Below, piece by piece: positions 8,489 through 19,825 of a DNA stretch of 64,000 nucleotides. The position numbers were made by a program, and so were the translations under genes. The notes under the pieces are model-generated. The model had not been told where the DNA came from. It worked only from the letters and a program-made list of their open reading frames with translations, and did no database searches. The stretch covers positions 16,369-80,368 of the forward strand of contig NZ_QAXS01000007.1 of assembly GCF_003053565.1 (NCBI RefSeq), read 5' to 3'. Position 1 is the first letter of the stretch. Every line of letters begins with the position of its first letter. This DNA comes from Halanaerobium saccharolyticum (GTDB taxonomy: Bacteria > Bacillota > Halanaerobiia > Halanaerobiales > Halanaerobiaceae).

Positions 8489-11400
8489 TTGTTAAATGTG
8501 AATAATTTCGATTCAATGAGGATCGGAGTTGCTTCTGCAGAGCAGATACGTGAATGGTCCCGCGGAGAGGTTAAAAAACCAGAGACAATTAATTACAGAA
8601 CTTTAAAGCCTGAAAAAGATGGCTTATTCTGTGAAAAAATCTTTGGGCCAACCAAGGATTATGAATGTCACTGTGGTAAGTATAAGCGGGTCCGTTATAA
8701 AGGTGTTGTGTGTGACCGCTGTGGAGTAGAGGTAACCAGATCCAAAGTGAGAAGAGAAAGAATGGGGCACATCGAACTGGCTGCACCATGCACACACATT
8801 TGGTATTTCAAAGGTATCCCCAGTCGTCTGGGTTTAATAATGGATATGTCACCAAGAGCTTTAGAAAAGGTAATTTATTTTGTTCATTACATTGTAACTG
8901 ATCCTGGTGACACACCATTAAGCGAAAAACAGCTGCTGCCGGAAAGTGAATACCGTGAAGCCAAGTCTAAATACGGCAACACTTTTAAAGCTGCTATGGG
9001 AGCAGAGGCTATTCAGGAACTACTGGGAAGAATTGATGTTGAAGCTGAAGTAAATGAACTTAAAAAAGAAGTAAAAGAAGCAAGTGGGCAGCGCCGTAAA
9101 AGAGCTGTTCGCAGACTGGAAGTAATGGATGGGCTTTTAGATTCTGGTTTAAATCCTGCTAATCTAGTCCTTAATGCAATTCCAGTTATTCCACCAGACT
9201 TAAGACCAATGGTTCAGCTGGATGGTGGACGTTTTGCTACTTCTGACTTGAATGACTTATACAGAAGAGTAATCAATCGTAACAATAGATTAAAAAGACT
9301 GCTGGATCTTGGGGCACCTGAAATCATTATTCGGAATGAGAAAAGAATGCTGCAGGAATCAGTTGATGCTTTAATTGATAACGGACGTCGCGGAAGACCT
9401 GTTACAGGTGCTGGAAATAGACCACTTAAGTCTTTAAGTGATATGCTTAAGGGTAAACAGGGACGTTTCCGTCAGAACCTCTTAGGTAAGCGTGTTGACT
9501 ATTCAGGTCGTTCAGTTATCGTTGTTGGACCTGATCTTAAGATGCATCAGTGTGGTCTGCCGAAAAAAATGGCTTTAGAGCTGTTTAAACCTTTTGTAAT
9601 GAGAGGTTTAGTTGAAGAGGGGCATGCCCACAACATTAAAAATGCTAAGAGAATGGTAGAAGATGTTGATGAGGCAGTTTGGGGGATTTTAGAAGAAGCA
9701 ATTAAAGATCATCCTGTACTTCTAAACCGTGCTCCTACACTGCACAGACTCGGGATTCAGGCTTTTGAGCCAGTACTGGTTGAAGGTAAAGCAATTAAGC
9801 TGCACCCACTCGTCTGTCCTGCTTACAATGCGGACTTTGATGGTGACCAGATGGCTGTTCACTTACCTTTATCTGTAGAAGCTCAGGCTGAATCAAGACT
9901 GCTGATGTTAGCTACAACTAATATCTTAAATCCATCTGATGGTGGACCAATTACCATTCCTACTCAGGATATGGTGCTGGGTGTCTTCTATTTAACAACA
10001 ATTAAAGAAGACAGAAAGGGAGCGGGCAAGATATTTGCTAATGCTGATGAAGCTATTAAAGCTTATGACACAGAGCGTGTTCATCTGCAAGCGCCTGTAA
10101 AAGTAAGACTTAACGGAGAAATTATTGATACTTCCATTGGTAGAGTAATCTTTAACGAGGCTTTACCTGAAGAAGTTGAGTTTGTAAATGAGAGAATTGG
10201 CAAAAGTGATCTGGGAGACTTAATTACCGATCTTTACGAAGAAGTTGGTAATGATAAAACTGCTGAGACTTTAGATAATATTAAGGCTATGGGTTATGAT
10301 TTTGCTACCCGTTCCGGTATTTCTATTGCTGTTAGTGATGCAGAGATCCCGCCATCCAAACCTGAAATTGTTTCTAAAGCGGAAGACGAGGTTCATCAGA
10401 TTGAAAATCACTACCGCCGCGGAGCTATTACTGAGGATGAGAGATATCATAAAGTTGTTGATATCTGGAACCAGGCAAAAGATGATGTTACAGACGCACT
10501 GCTTGCGAACCTTGACGAAAGCAATAATATTTACATTATGGCTATCTCCGGTGCTCGTGGTAATACATCTCAGATCTCCCAGCTTGCTGGTATGCGCGGT
10601 TTGATGGCTGACCCATCAGGACGGATTATTGATGTTCCAATTCGATCCAGTTTCCGTGAAGGCCTGGATGTATTAGAATATTTCCTATCTACTCACGGAG
10701 CTCGTAAAGGACTTGCTGATACAGCCTTAAGAACTGCTGACTCTGGTTATCTAACCAGAAGGCTGGTTGATGTTTCACAGGATGTTATAGTTAGAGAAGA
10801 TGACTGTGGAACTGAAGAAGGTATTTATGTTGAAGCAATTGGTCCCAAGGGCAAAAATGCAGTTGAGCCTTTATCGGAACGCTGTATTGGTCGTTATACT
10901 GCAGAAGAGATTGCAGATCCAGAAAGTGGAGAGGTAATTGTTGAAAACAATACCTTAATTGATAGAAAGAAAATGAATGAAATTGAAGCAGCAGGTATTG
11001 ATAAAGTAAAAATTAGAACCAACTTAACCTGTGAAGCTCAGCACGGTGTCTGTCGTAAATGTTACGGACGCAACCTGGCAACAGGAAAGCAGGTTGATAT
11101 TGGAGAATCTATTGGTATTATTGCTGCACAGTCAATTGGTGAGCCTGGTACTCAGTTAACAATGCGTACCTTCCACACCGGAGGAGTTGCTGGTGATGAT
11201 ATCACCCAGGGTCTGCCTAGAGTAGAAGAGCTTTTTGAAGGTAGAACTCCAAAAGGGCAGGCTATCATGACCGAAAGAGAAGGTTATGTAACCATTGTTG
11301 AAAAGAAAAACTCCAAGCGAGTTGTAGTAGAAAATGAAGATGGGAAAAAGAAAACATATAAAATCCCTTATGGTTCTAAAATGATTGTAAAAGATGATGA

Positions 11401-11968
11401 TTATGTAACAGCTGGTGATAAGCTGACAGAAGGTCCGCTTGATCCTAATGTGCTGCTGAAAGTTAAGGGCGAAAAAGCTGTGCAGAATTATCTTCTAGAA
11501 GAAGTTCAGAATGTTTACCGCTCACAGGGTGTTGAAATTAATGATAAGCATATTGAGGTAATAGTTCGCCAGATGATGAAGAAACTTAAGATTGTAAAAC
11601 CTGGTGACACTGAATTACTGCCTGGAAGTCTGGTAAACAGATATGATTACCGTAAAGCTAATGAGGAAGCTGCAGCTGAGAATAAAGAACCTGCTGTTGC
11701 TAAACCAGAGCTGCTCGGTATTACTAAGGCTTCACTTGCTACAGATTCATTCTTATCTGCAGCTTCTTTCCAGGAAACCACCAGAGTCTTGACTGAGGCT
11801 TCTCTGGATGGAAAGGTTGATCCATTATTAGGACTTAAAGAGAATGTAATAATTGGACAACTGATTCCAGCAGGTACTGGGATGAAGTATTACAGAGATA
11901 TAGATGTAGTTAAGGAAGATGGAACCATGTTTGGAGATTTAACTGAGGATTTAACTGATGTCGAATAG
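8489..11968 (+). CDS. rpoC: RNA polymerase beta' subunit
   Basis: The catalytic subunit is 1159 aa long. The N-terminal zinc site has the pattern C-x-C...C-x2-C (near residues 58-76, ending CDRCG). The Mg-binding active-site motif NADFDGDQ is at about residue 449. The second zinc site [11 protein letters not shown] (about 850) is followed by the trigger-loop region [19 protein letters not shown]. Translation starts at TTG behind AAAGGGGAGAG. It is cotranscribed with rpoB and ends in a terminator with unusually long, widely separated arms. Confidence 0.98.
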   Translation: MLNVNNFDSMRIGVASAEQIREWSRGEVKKPETINYRTLKPEKDGLFCEKIFGPTKDYECHCGKYKRVRYKGVVCDRCGVEVTRSKVRRERMGHIELAAPCTHIWYFKGIPSRLGLIMDMSPRALEKVIYFVHYIVTDPGDTPLSEKQLLPESEYREAKSKYGNTFKAAMGAEAIQELLGRIDVEAEVNELKKEVKEASGQRRKRAVRRLEVMDGLLDSGLNPANLVLNAIPVIPPDLRPMVQLDGGRFATSDLNDLYRRVINRNNRLKRLLDLGAPEIIIRNEKRMLQESVDALIDNGRRGRPVTGAGNRPLKSLSDMLKGKQGRFRQNLLGKRVDYSGRSVIVVGPDLKMHQCGLPKKMALELFKPFVMRGLVEEGHAHNIKNAKRMVEDVDEAVWGILEEAIKDHPVLLNRAPTLHRLGIQAFEPVLVEGKAIKLHPLVCPAYNADFDGDQMAVHLPLSVEAQAESRLLMLATTNILNPSDGGPITIPTQDMVLGVFYLTTIKEDRKGAGKIFANADEAIKAYDTERVHLQAPVKVRLNGEIIDTSIGRVIFNEALPEEVEFVNERIGKSDLGDLITDLYEEVGNDKTAETLDNIKAMGYDFATRSGISIAVSDAEIPPSKPEIVSKAEDEVHQIENHYRRGAITEDERYHKVVDIWNQAKDDVTDALLANLDESNNIYIMAISGARGNTSQISQLAGMRGLMADPSGRIIDVPIRSSFREGLDVLEYFLSTHGARKGLADTALRTADSGYLTRRLVDVSQDVIVREDDCGTEEGIYVEAIGPKGKNAVEPLSERCIGRYTAEEIADPESGEVIVENNTLIDRKKMNEIEAAGIDKVKIRTNLTCEAQHGVCRKCYGRNLATGKQVDIGESIGIIAAQSIGEPGTQLTMRTFHTGGVAGDDITQGLPRVEELFEGRTPKGQAIMTEREGYVTIVEKKNSKRVVVENEDGKKKTYKIPYGSKMIVKDDDYVTAGDKLTEGPLDPNVLLKVKGEKAVQNYLLEEVQNVYRSQGVEINDKHIEVIVRQMMKKLKIVKPGDTELLPGSLVNRYDYRKANEEAAAENKEPAVAKPELLGITKASLATDSFLSAASFQETTRVLTEASLDGKVDPLLGLKENVIIGQLIPAGTGMKYYRDIDVVKEDGTMFGDLTEDLTDVE

Positions 11969-12012
11969 TTAATCCAAATCTAAATGTATAAATTAACATT
12001 AAAATAAATTAG

Positions 12013-12110
12013 AAGAGTTTCTCCTTTATTGTCAGGTGAATTTGGACTGGAAAAAATCTGTTTATTAGTTCTTAATTTACAATATCAATAAAAGGAGAAA
12101 CTCTTTTTAA
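12013..12110 (+). terminator. Long-armed terminator after rpoC
   Basis: A 19-nt arm (12013-12031, beginning AAGAGTTTCTCC) is complementary, with one bulged A, to 12086-12105, followed by TTT. The arms enclose 54 nt with no obvious second structure. It lies in the 222-bp gap between rpoC and the L7Ae-like gene, directly before the next promoter. Confidence 0.8.
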
Positions 12111-12117
12111 TTTTAGC

Positions 12118-12146
12118 TTGACATGGAACTCTAAAGCTGTTAAAAT
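12118..12146 (+). promoter_or_regulatory. Promoter of the str operon (L7Ae-rpsL-rpsG-fusA-tuf)
   Basis: TTGACA (12118-12123) and TAAAAT (12141-12146) are spaced by 17 bp, immediately after the rpoC terminator. Confidence 0.75.
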
Positions 12147-12190
12147 ACTTAAGTGTGCTCAACAAAGTTTGATCTGGAGGTTTGCTTAAA

Positions 12191-12433
12191 ATGCTAAGCG
12201 AAACAAGTACTGATGAGCTGCTGGTTGGCAGCAAACAGACATTAAAAGCTATAGCAGGAAATCAGGTAAAAAAAATATTTTTAGCTAAAGATATTGACCA
12301 GCCTTTAAAAAAAGAAATACTTGAGGCTGTTAATAATAATAATATTCCTTTTGAGATTGTAGAAAGCAAAAATGAATTAGGCAGAATTTGTGGGATCGAT
12401 GTTTCTGCAGCTTCTGCAGCTCTATTGAAATAA
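12191..12433 (+). CDS. L7Ae/L30e-family RNA-binding protein (YbxF-like)
   Basis: This 80-aa protein belongs to the L7Ae/L30e/S12e kink-turn-binding family. Its position between rpoC and rpsL is that of ybxF (rplGB). Visible features are GSKQTLKAI near the N-terminus, KKIFLAKD in the first beta-strand and a C-terminal [11 protein letters not shown] like that of the family. The ATG at 12191 lies 10 nt after TGGAGG; an in-frame TTG at 12182 is too close to that site. Bacillus members bind kink-turn RNA in vitro; the cellular role is not settled. Confidence 0.88.
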   Translation: MLSETSTDELLVGSKQTLKAIAGNQVKKIFLAKDIDQPLKKEILEAVNNNNIPFEIVESKNELGRICGIDVSAASAALLK

Positions 12434-12453
12434 TTGGAAGGAGGTGGGATTGC

Positions 12454-12825
12454 ATGCCGACAATTAGTCAGTTGATCCGTAAAGGACGAGAAAAGACTAA
12501 AAAGAAGACTTCCGCTCCTGCTTTGGAGGGTTCTCCACAGAAGAGGGGTGTCTGTACTAGAGTATATACTGCTACACCTAAAAAGCCTAACTCAGCTTTA
12601 AGAAAGGTAGCTCGTGTTCGTTTAACCAATGGAAAAGAGGTAACAGCTTATATTCCGGGAATTGGACATAACTTACAGGAACACTCTGTTGTATTAGTAA
12701 GAGGTGGAAGAGTAAAGGATTTACCAGGTGTTAGATATCATATTGTAAGAGGAGCACTCGATACAGCTGGTGTTGAAGACAGAAAACAGGGACGTTCCAA
12801 ATATGGTGTAAAAAAACCTAAGTAA
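12454..12825 (+). CDS. rpsL: Ribosomal protein S12
   Basis: S12 lies at the decoding centre of the 30S subunit and influences accuracy. The 123-aa product starts [14 protein letters not shown] at the ATG 7 nt after GGAGGTGG. A longer in-frame extension upstream overlaps the preceding gene and lacks a ribosome binding site, so it was discarded. The loop [11 protein letters not shown] carries the wild-type lysine associated with streptomycin sensitivity. It heads the classical rpsL-rpsG-fusA-tuf order. Confidence 0.98.
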   Translation: MPTISQLIRKGREKTKKKTSAPALEGSPQKRGVCTRVYTATPKKPNSALRKVARVRLTNGKEVTAYIPGIGHNLQEHSVVLVRGGRVKDLPGVRYHIVRGALDTAGVEDRKQGRSKYGVKKPK

Positions 12826-12839
12826 AAGGAGGGATTTTA

Positions 12840-13307
12840 GTGCGCAAAAATAGAGCAGAAAAAAGAGATGTAGTACCAGATCCAGTATATGATAATGTTG
12901 TTGTCAGCAGAATTATTAACAAATTAATGCTGGATGGCAAAAAAGGACTGGCAGAAAAAGCATTTTACAGTGCTCTTGATATCATCTCCGAAAAAACTGG
13001 TGAAGATGGCTTAACAGTTGTAAATGAAGCACTGGAGAACATAAAACCAGCTCTTGAAGTTAAATCAAGACGTGTTGGTGGTTCTAACTATCAGGTACCA
13101 GTAGAAGTAGATGAAGATAGAAAAAGAACTTTAGCATTACGCTGGTTAGTAACAGCAGCTAGAGGTCGTAGTGAAAGAACTATGAGAGAAAGAATTGCCG
13201 GAGAAATTACAGACGCATACAACAATACAGGCGGCGCAGTTAGAAAGAAAGAAGAAGTCCATCGTATGGCTGAAGCCAATAGAGCTTTTGCACATTACAG
13301 ATGGTAA
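12840..13307 (+). CDS. rpsG: Ribosomal protein S7
   Basis: S7 nucleates the 30S head and contacts E-site tRNA. The 155-aa protein begins at GTG ([17 protein letters not shown]) behind AAAGGAGGG and ends [19 protein letters not shown]-like, as in the family (here [20 protein letters not shown]). It is cotranscribed with rpsL 14 bp upstream and fusA 48 bp downstream. Confidence 0.98.
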   Translation: MRKNRAEKRDVVPDPVYDNVVVSRIINKLMLDGKKGLAEKAFYSALDIISEKTGEDGLTVVNEALENIKPALEVKSRRVGGSNYQVPVEVDEDRKRTLALRWLVTAARGRSERTMRERIAGEITDAYNNTGGAVRKKEEVHRMAEANRAFAHYRW

Positions 13308-13355
13308 TTTAGTTGCGTGATGATGTATATAATTTTTATATAAGGGGGGAGAATA

Positions 13356-15422
13356 GTGGCCCGACAATTTCCACTAGAGAAAACACGTAACATTGGTATT
13401 ATGGCACATATTGATGCAGGAAAGACAACTACAACAGAAAGAATTCTTTACTATACAGGTCGAGTTCATAAAATGGGTGAAACACATGATGGTGCATCTG
13501 TTATGGACTGGATGGAGCAGGAACAGGAAAGAGGAATTACAATTACCTCTGCTGCTACTACTTGTCAGTGGCGTGAGAATAGAATTAATATTATAGATAC
13601 GCCCGGACACGTGGACTTTACAGTTGAGGTAGAAAGATCCTTGAGGGTTTTAGATGGAGCGATTGCTTTATTCTGTTCTGTAGGTGGTGTAGAACCACAG
13701 TCCGAAACTGTATGGAGACAGGCTGATAAATATGGAGTTCCCAGAATTGCATTTGTTAATAAAATGGATAGAACGGGAGCTGACTTTTTTAGAGCTGTAG
13801 ACATGATGAAAGATAGACTTGGTGCTAACGCAGTACCAATTCAACTTCCAATTGGAAGTGAAGACAGCTTTGATGGTGTTGTTGACCTTGTAGAAATGGA
13901 CGCTATTGTTTATGAAGATGAACTTGGTGTTAATTTTGAAAGAGTTGAAATACCTGAAGATATGAAAGAACAGGCAGCAGAATACAGAGAAATTTTAATG
14001 GAAGTGCTGGCTGAAGAAGATGATGAATTTATGATGAAATATTTAGAAGGTGAAGTAAGCACTGATGACATTAAAGATTTACTGCGTCAGGCAGTACTTA
14101 ATGTTAATGTAATCCCAGTATTATGTGGATCTGCTTTTAAAAACAAAGGTGTACAGATGCTGCTGGATGCTGTTTTAGATTACCTGCCTTCTCCAACTGA
14201 TGTACCACCAATTGAAGGTTTTAATCCGGAAACTGAAGAAACTGAAGTAAGAGAAGCTGATGATGACGCTCCTTTCTCTGGTCTGGCATTCAAAATCATG
14301 TCTGACCCTTATGTTGGAAAGTTAGCATTCTTTAGATCTTATTCAGGAACTTTAGAAGCGGGTTCATATGTATATAATGCAACAGCAGATATTCGCGAAA
14401 GAGTTGGCCGTATCTTACAGATGCACGCTAACCGCCGTGAAGAAAGAGATGAAATTTTTGCTGGTGACCTTGGAGCTTTAGTTGGTCTTAAAAATACAAG
14501 TACAGGTGACACAATCTGTGATCAGGATCATCCAATTATTTTAGAAGCAATGGAATTCCCTGAACCAGTTATTGGTGTTGCAATTGAGCCTAAGAGTAAA
14601 GCAGACCAGGATAAACTGGGTGAAGCTTTACAGAGATTAGCAGAAGAGGATCCAACATTCAGAGTTCACACTGATGAGGAAACAGGACAAACAATTATTG
14701 AGGGTATGGGAGAATTACACCTTGAAGTTATTGTTGACCGCCTCTTAAGAGAATTTAAAGTTGATGCTAATATTGGTAAACCTAAGGTAGCTTACCGTGA
14801 AACAATCACTAAAAAAGTTACTGGTGTTGAAGGCAAATTCATCCGTCAGTCTGGTGGACGTGGACAGTACGGTCATGTTGTGATCGATATTGAGCCACAG
14901 GATGCAGGCGAAGGATTTGAATTTGAAGATAAGATTACAGGTGGAGCAATTCCACGCGAATATATCCCTTCTGTAGAAGATGGAATCAGAGAAGCTATGG
15001 AAAATGGAATTATTGCCGGTTATCCAGTTGTTGATGTTAAAGTAACACTGAATGATGGTAGTTACCATGATGTTGACTCATCAGAAATGGCATTTAAAAT
15101 CGCTGGTTCAATGGGCTTCAGACAGGGAGCTAAAAAAGCTGGTCCTGCAATTTTAGAACCTGTAATGGCTGTTGAAGTTGTTACTCCTGAAGAATATATG
15201 GGAGATGTAATGGGTGACCTTAATGGACGCCGCGGAAAAGTTGAAGGTATGGAGCCTCGAGGTAATGCTCAGGTTGTTAGTGCTCATGTACCACTTTCTG
15301 AGATGTTCGGTTATTCAACAGATCTTCGTTCTAAAACTCAGGGTAGAGCAACTTATACAATGCAGTTCTCTCATTATGAGCAGGCACCAAAGAGTATTGC
15401 TGAAGAAATTATTGGAGAATAG
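13356..15422 (+). CDS. fusA: Elongation factor G
   Basis: EF-G is the GTPase that drives ribosomal translocation and, with RRF, recycling. The 688 aa show the P-loop AHIDAGKTT (about residues 17-25), the switch region [19 protein letters not shown] and NKMD. Domains II-V follow, with GRGQYGHV in domain IV. It starts at GTG behind AAGGGGGGAG. Only one EF-G gene is present in the window; tuf2 follows after 25 bp. Confidence 0.98.
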   Translation: MARQFPLEKTRNIGIMAHIDAGKTTTTERILYYTGRVHKMGETHDGASVMDWMEQEQERGITITSAATTCQWRENRINIIDTPGHVDFTVEVERSLRVLDGAIALFCSVGGVEPQSETVWRQADKYGVPRIAFVNKMDRTGADFFRAVDMMKDRLGANAVPIQLPIGSEDSFDGVVDLVEMDAIVYEDELGVNFERVEIPEDMKEQAAEYREILMEVLAEEDDEFMMKYLEGEVSTDDIKDLLRQAVLNVNVIPVLCGSAFKNKGVQMLLDAVLDYLPSPTDVPPIEGFNPETEETEVREADDDAPFSGLAFKIMSDPYVGKLAFFRSYSGTLEAGSYVYNATADIRERVGRILQMHANRREERDEIFAGDLGALVGLKNTSTGDTICDQDHPIILEAMEFPEPVIGVAIEPKSKADQDKLGEALQRLAEEDPTFRVHTDEETGQTIIEGMGELHLEVIVDRLLREFKVDANIGKPKVAYRETITKKVTGVEGKFIRQSGGRGQYGHVVIDIEPQDAGEGFEFEDKITGGAIPREYIPSVEDGIREAMENGIIAGYPVVDVKVTLNDGSYHDVDSSEMAFKIAGSMGFRQGAKKAGPAILEPVMAVEVVTPEEYMGDVMGDLNGRRGKVEGMEPRGNAQVVSAHVPLSEMFGYSTDLRSKTQGRATYTMQFSHYEQAPKSIAEEIIGE

Positions 15423-15447
15423 ATAAATTTTTAAGGAGGAATAAAAA

Positions 15448-16641
15448 ATGGCAAAAGCAAAATTTGAAAGAACAAAACCACATGTTAACATAGGTACAAT
15501 AGGACATGTTGACCATGGAAAAACAACACTAACAGCAGCTATCACAAATGTGTTAGCAAACTATGGTGGAGCAGAAGTAAGAGCATTTGATACAATTGAT
15601 AATGCTCCAGAAGAAAAAGAAAGAGGAATCACAATTGCGACATCTCACGTAGAGTATGAAACAGAAACAAGACACTATGCTCACGTAGACTGTCCAGGAC
15701 ACGCTGACTATGTAAAGAACATGATTACAGGTGCAGCGCAGATGGATGGAGCAATCTTAGTAGTATCTGCAGCAGATGGACCAATGCCACAGACAAGAGA
15801 GCATATTCTCTTAGCAAGACAGGTTGGTGTGCCATCAATTGTAGTATTCTTAAACAAAGCAGATATGGTAGACGACGAAGAGTTAATCGAACTTGTAGAA
15901 ATGGAAGTAAGAGAACTCTTAAACGAATATGAATTCCCAGGAGACGATATTCCAGTGATAGTAGGATCAGCTTTAAAAGCTGCTGAAAATGGAGATCCTG
16001 AAGGAGAATGGGGTAAGAAGATTATTGAGCTTATGGATGCAGTAGATAGCTATATTCCAGAGCCAGAAAGAGATACAGAAAAGCCATTCTTAATGCCTGT
16101 TGAGGATGTATTCTCAATCACAGGACGTGGAACAGTAGCCACAGGAAGAATCGAAAGAGGAACTCTACATCCATCAGATGAGGTAGAGATTGTAGGAATC
16201 AAAGATACAGAAACAACAGTAGTAACAGGAGTAGAAATGTTCCGTAAGATGTTAGACGAAGCAGTAGCAGGAGATAACATTGGAGCATTATTAAGAGGTG
16301 TAAAAAGAGAAGATATCGAAAGAGGTCAGGTACTGGCAAAGCCAGGAAGTATTACACCACATACAAAGTTTTACGCTGAGGTATATGTATTAAGTAAAGA
16401 TGAGGGTGGAAGACACACACCATTCTTTGATGGATACAGACCACAGTTCTACTTCCGTACAACAGACGTAACAGGAACAATTCAGTTACCAGAAGGAGTA
16501 GACATGGTAATGCCTGGAGATAACATTGAGATGACAGGAGAGTTAATTACTCCAATAGCTATGGAAGAAGGACTACGTTTTGCGATCCGTGAAGGTGGTC
16601 ACACAGTAGGAGCTGGAGTTGTAACTGAAATTATTGAGTAG
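15448..16641 (+). CDS. tuf: Elongation factor Tu, copy 2
   Basis: This copy encodes exactly the same 397-aa protein as the copy at 4-1197. The nucleotide sequences differ at three synonymous sites (16287, 16314 and 16437) and in the stop codon (TAG). Such identity over 1.19 kb while flanks are unrelated points to ongoing gene conversion. The ATG follows AAGGAGG by 9 nt. It ends the str operon; a terminator-like hairpin separates it from rpsJ. Confidence 0.98.
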   Translation: MAKAKFERTKPHVNIGTIGHVDHGKTTLTAAITNVLANYGGAEVRAFDTIDNAPEEKERGITIATSHVEYETETRHYAHVDCPGHADYVKNMITGAAQMDGAILVVSAADGPMPQTREHILLARQVGVPSIVVFLNKADMVDDEELIELVEMEVRELLNEYEFPGDDIPVIVGSALKAAENGDPEGEWGKKIIELMDAVDSYIPEPERDTEKPFLMPVEDVFSITGRGTVATGRIERGTLHPSDEVEIVGIKDTETTVVTGVEMFRKMLDEAVAGDNIGALLRGVKREDIERGQVLAKPGSITPHTKFYAEVYVLSKDEGGRHTPFFDGYRPQFYFRTTDVTGTIQLPEGVDMVMPGDNIEMTGELITPIAMEEGLRFAIREGGHTVGAGVVTEIIE

Positions 16642-16645
16642 GTAT

Positions 16646-16679
16646 AAAAAAGCAGAGGAGGCAGCCTCCTCGCTTTTTC
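16646..16679 (+). terminator. Terminator/attenuator between tuf2 and rpsJ
   Basis: GAGGAGGC (16655-16662) pairs with GCCTCCTC (16664-16671), leaving a small loop after fraying. The stem is extended by AAAAGC/GCTTTTT with one bulged A and ends in T's. No clear promoter lies between it and rpsJ 47 bp on, so partial readthrough into the S10 operon is likely. Confidence 0.8.
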
Positions 16680-16726
16680 TATGCTCCTAACTGAGCTTAA
16701 ATCGTAAAGATTAAGGAGGTAAGCAA

Positions 16727-17038
16727 ATGGCAAAACACGAAAAAATTAGGATTCGCCTTAAAGCTTTTGAACATGAGCTCCTGGATCAATCAGCAGAAAA
16801 GATTGTTGCTACTGCTGAGAGAACTGGTGCAGATGTATCTGGTCCAGTACCTCTACCAACAGAAAAAGAGGTATTTACAGTACTTCGCTCACCTCATGTT
16901 CATAAAGATGCAAGAGAACAATTTGAAATGAGAACACACAAAAGACTGATCGATATTCTCGATCCTACATCAAAAACTGTAGACTCTCTGATGAGGCTTG
17001 ATTTGCCCGCAGGAGTAAATATAGAAATTAAACTTTAA
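16727..17038 (+). CDS. rpsJ: Ribosomal protein S10
   Basis: S10 is a 30S head protein that also pairs with NusB in antitermination. The 103-aa product starts [16 protein letters not shown], with the ATG 6 nt behind AAGGAGG, and contains the family stretch [21 protein letters not shown]. It opens the S10-spc-alpha gene series, which runs unbroken to rplQ. Confidence 0.98.
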   Translation: MAKHEKIRIRLKAFEHELLDQSAEKIVATAERTGADVSGPVPLPTEKEVFTVLRSPHVHKDAREQFEMRTHKRLIDILDPTSKTVDSLMRLDLPAGVNIEIKL

Positions 17039-17060
17039 ATGTCAGGAGGTGTATTAGGCC

Positions 17061-17681
17061 ATGGCGAAAGCTATACTAGGAAAAAAGCTGGGGATGACTC
17101 AGTATTTTAAAGATAATGGAGAGCTGGTACCTGTAACTGTAGTTGAGGCCGGTCCCTGTGTTGTAACACAGATTAAGACTACAGAAAAAGATGGATATGA
17201 TGCAGTACAGCTCGGTTTTGGAGAAGTTAAAAAGCACAGACTTAACAAACCAGCACTTGGTCAATTTGAAAGTCGTGATCTTGAACCTAAGAAACATTTG
17301 AGAGAATTTAAAGGACTGGATATGGAACTGAGTGAAGGTAGTGAAATTAAAGCTGATCTCTTCGAAGTAGGAGAAAAAGTTAATGTTAGTGGTATTTCCA
17401 AAGGTAAAGGATTTGCCGGTAATATTAAAAGATGGAATCACAATGCAGGACCTAAAACACACGGTTCACACTTCCATCGTGCACCTGGTTCAATTGGTGC
17501 TGTTGATGCAAGAAGAGTATTTAAAGGCTTTAAAATGCCGGGTAGAATGGGTCACAATAGAGTGACTGAAAGAAACTTAGAAATCGTAAAAGTTGACGTA
17601 GAGCGTAATGTTTTATTGATTGCTGGTCCAGCACCAGGAGCCAAAAAAGCAGTGCTTGAAATCAAATCTGTTAACAACTAA
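17061..17681 (+). CDS. rplC: Ribosomal protein L3
   Basis: L3 is an early-assembly 50S protein whose extended loop reaches the peptidyl transferase centre. The 206-aa product starts MAKAILGKKLGMTQYF and contains the loop region KGFAGNIKRWNHNAGPKTHG followed by SHFHRAPGSIG. ATG follows CAGGAGGTG. It is the second gene of the S10 operon, 22 bp after rpsJ. Confidence 0.98.
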   Translation: MAKAILGKKLGMTQYFKDNGELVPVTVVEAGPCVVTQIKTTEKDGYDAVQLGFGEVKKHRLNKPALGQFESRDLEPKKHLREFKGLDMELSEGSEIKADLFEVGEKVNVSGISKGKGFAGNIKRWNHNAGPKTHGSHFHRAPGSIGAVDARRVFKGFKMPGRMGHNRVTERNLEIVKVDVERNVLLIAGPAPGAKKAVLEIKSVNN

Positions 17682-17706
17682 ATAAGTTAAGAAAGGAGGA
17701 TTTTTG

Positions 17707-18336
17707 ATGCCGCAGGTAGCAAAATTCAATCAGAGTGGAAAAGAACTCGAAAAAGTAGAATTAAACGATTCTGTTTTTAATGATAAAATAAATAAACATG
17801 TTGTACATCAGGTAGTTAATGCTCAATTAGCTGCAAGAAGAGGCGGAAATGCTTCTACAAAAACTAGAGGTAAAGTTCGCGGTGGTGGCCGCAAGCCCTG
17901 GAGACAGAAAGGTACCGGACGTGCTCGTCACGGAAGTATTCGTTCTCCTCTATGGGTAGGTGGAGGAATCACTTTTGGACCTTCTCCCCGCAGTTATGAT
18001 AAAAAGTTAACTAAAAAGATGAGAAGATTGGCTTTAAGATCTGTTTTAACTGATAAAGTGCAGAGAGATGAGCTAATTTTAGTTGATAAGATTGAGCTTG
18101 ATCAACCAAAAACAAAAGCAGTAGTAAACATTTTAGCTGATTTAAATTTAGAAGATAAAAAAGTTGTTTTAGTAATGCCTGAAAAGGATAAAAACTTATA
18201 TCTTTCAGCAAGAAATATTCCGAATGTGAAAACTCTGCTGGCCGGTTCAATTAATGCCTATGATCTTTTAGATAATGAAATGGTTATTTTCATCGAAGAA
18301 GCGGTTAAAATGGTTGAGGAGGTGCTGGGCGAATGA
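17707..18336 (+). CDS. rplD: Ribosomal protein L4
   Basis: L4 lines the peptide exit tunnel. The 209-aa protein shows the basic tunnel loop (KTRGKVRGGGRKPWRQKGTG, then RARHGSIRSP) at about residues 57-86. ATG at 17707 was chosen over the adjacent in-frame TTG at 17704 because it is better spaced from AAAGGAGG. The stop codon overlaps the rplW start (ATGA), indicating translational coupling. Confidence 0.97.
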   Translation: MPQVAKFNQSGKELEKVELNDSVFNDKINKHVVHQVVNAQLAARRGGNASTKTRGKVRGGGRKPWRQKGTGRARHGSIRSPLWVGGGITFGPSPRSYDKKLTKKMRRLALRSVLTDKVQRDELILVDKIELDQPKTKAVVNILADLNLEDKKVVLVMPEKDKNLYLSARNIPNVKTLLAGSINAYDLLDNEMVIFIEEAVKMVEEVLGE

Positions 18337-18623
18337 AAGATGCAAGAGATATCATCATAGCACCTATTATTTCTGAAAACACTATGGATCAGATGCAGGA
18401 GGCTAATACTTATACATTTAAGGTAGCCAAAAATGCAAATAAAGTTGAAATTAGAAATGCAGTAGAAGAAATCTTCTCTGTAAATGTTATAAATGTGAAC
18501 ACAATGAATGTTAGAGGTAAGAAAAGAAGACTCGGCTTCCATGTTGGTAAAAAACCTGACTGGAAAAAAGCTTTAGTTAAGCTGGCTGAGGGCGATGAAA
18601 TTGAAATTTACGAAGGCCTCTAA
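18333..18623 (+). CDS. rplW: Ribosomal protein L23
   Basis: L23 sits at the exit of the peptide tunnel and docks trigger factor and SRP. The 96 aa include APIISENTMDQMQEANTYTF near the N-terminus and the loop VRGKKRRLGFHVGKKPDWKKA. Its ATG overlaps the rplD stop by 4 nt, with the ribosome binding site GAGGAGG inside rplD. Confidence 0.97.
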   Translation: MKDARDIIIAPIISENTMDQMQEANTYTFKVAKNANKVEIRNAVEEIFSVNVINVNTMNVRGKKRRLGFHVGKKPDWKKALVKLAEGDEIEIYEGL

Positions 18624-18651
18624 AAAATAATTAATAAAGGAGGGAAATAAG

Positions 18652-19488
18652 ATGGCGATTAAAAGTTTTAAACCAACCACACCTTCAAGGCGTTATATGA
18701 CTGTTGCTAGTTTTGATGAAATTACAACAGATACGCCAGAAAAGAGCCTGCTGGCTCCAATCAAAAGAAAGGGTGGCCGTAATGCGAATGGTAGAATTAC
18801 CAGCCGTCATCAGGGTGGTGGACATAAGCGCCGCTATCGTATAATAGATTTTAAGCGGGATAAAGATGGAATTCCTGCAAAAGTAAAGACTATAGAATAT
18901 GATCCAAATCGTTCTGCAAGAATTGCTCTGCTGCAGTATGCAGATGGAGAGAAAAGATACATCCTTGCACCAAACAAAGTAGAAGTTGGTGACACTTTAG
19001 ACACTGGTGTTGAGGCAGATATTACTGCCGGAAACGCACTTCAGTTAAAAGATATTCCTGTTGGTACAATTGTACACAATGTAGAAATGCAGGCAGGAAA
19101 AGGTGGTCAAATTGCCCGTTCCGCTGGAACTATGGCACAGATTCTTGCAAAAGAAGGTAAGTTTGTACATTTAAAGATGCCTTCTGGTGAAGTTAGATTA
19201 ATTCATAATGTATGTAAAGCTACTGTTGGACAGGTTGGTAATATTGATCACGAAAATATTACAGTCGGTAAAGCCGGACGCAGCCGCTGGAAAGGTAAAA
19301 GACCTCATGTACGCGGTGTAGTTATGAATCCTCATGACCACCCACACGGTGGTGGAGAAGGTAAATCACCTGCTGGTAGACATCCTGTAACTCCGTGGGG
19401 TAAACCTACTATGGGTAAAAAGACACGTAAACCAAAGCGCTCAGATAAGTATATTATCCGTTCACGTCACGCTAAGAAGCGCAAATAG
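18652..19488 (+). CDS. rplB: Ribosomal protein L2
   Basis: L2 is required for subunit association and peptidyl transferase centre assembly. At 278 aa it is full length, with [21 protein letters not shown] near residue 55 and the conserved C-terminal block [17 protein letters not shown] containing the His residue near the catalytic centre. ATG follows AAAGGAGGG. Confidence 0.98.
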   Translation: MAIKSFKPTTPSRRYMTVASFDEITTDTPEKSLLAPIKRKGGRNANGRITSRHQGGGHKRRYRIIDFKRDKDGIPAKVKTIEYDPNRSARIALLQYADGEKRYILAPNKVEVGDTLDTGVEADITAGNALQLKDIPVGTIVHNVEMQAGKGGQIARSAGTMAQILAKEGKFVHLKMPSGEVRLIHNVCKATVGQVGNIDHENITVGKAGRSRWKGKRPHVRGVVMNPHDHPHGGGEGKSPAGRHPVTPWGKPTMGKKTRKPKRSDKYIIRSRHAKKRK

Positions 19489-19506
19489 TAGAAAGGAGGA
19501 TTATTG

Positions 19507-19791
19507 ATGGCTAGATCTATAAAAAAGGGACCTTTTGTCTCAGAGAAACTAATTGCCAGAATCAGAGAAATGAATGAGAGTGGAAAAAAGCAGGTTGTAA
19601 AAACCTGGTCTAGAAGCTCAACCATTTTCCCTGAAATGGTTGGACATACAATTGCTGTCCATGATGGTCGTAAGCATGTGCCAGTATATATATCTGAAGA
19701 GATGGTAGGACATAAACTTGGAGAATTTGCTCCAACCAGAATCTTTAGAGGTCACAGCCGCCATACAGAACGTTCAACAGCACTTAAATAA
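19507..19791 (+). CDS. rpsS: Ribosomal protein S19
   Basis: S19 is a 30S head protein bridging to S13. The 94-aa product starts [15 protein letters not shown] and contains [24 protein letters not shown] at 19507 was preferred to the in-frame TTG three bases earlier because of its spacing from AAAGGAGG. Confidence 0.97.
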   Translation: MARSIKKGPFVSEKLIARIREMNESGKKQVVKTWSRSSTIFPEMVGHTIAVHDGRKHVPVYISEEMVGHKLGEFAPTRIFRGHSRHTERSTALK

Positions 19792-19825
19792 GAAATAATT
19801 GCAGATAGAGTAAGGGGGTTTTAAA

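Noticed and set aside
10296-10604. 102-codon frame inside rpoC
   Set aside because: Out-of-frame shadow of a conserved gene with low-complexity composition and no start signal.
12388-12453. N-terminal extension of rpsL
   Set aside because: It overlaps the L7Ae-like gene, has no Shine-Dalgarno, and the family start is at 12454.
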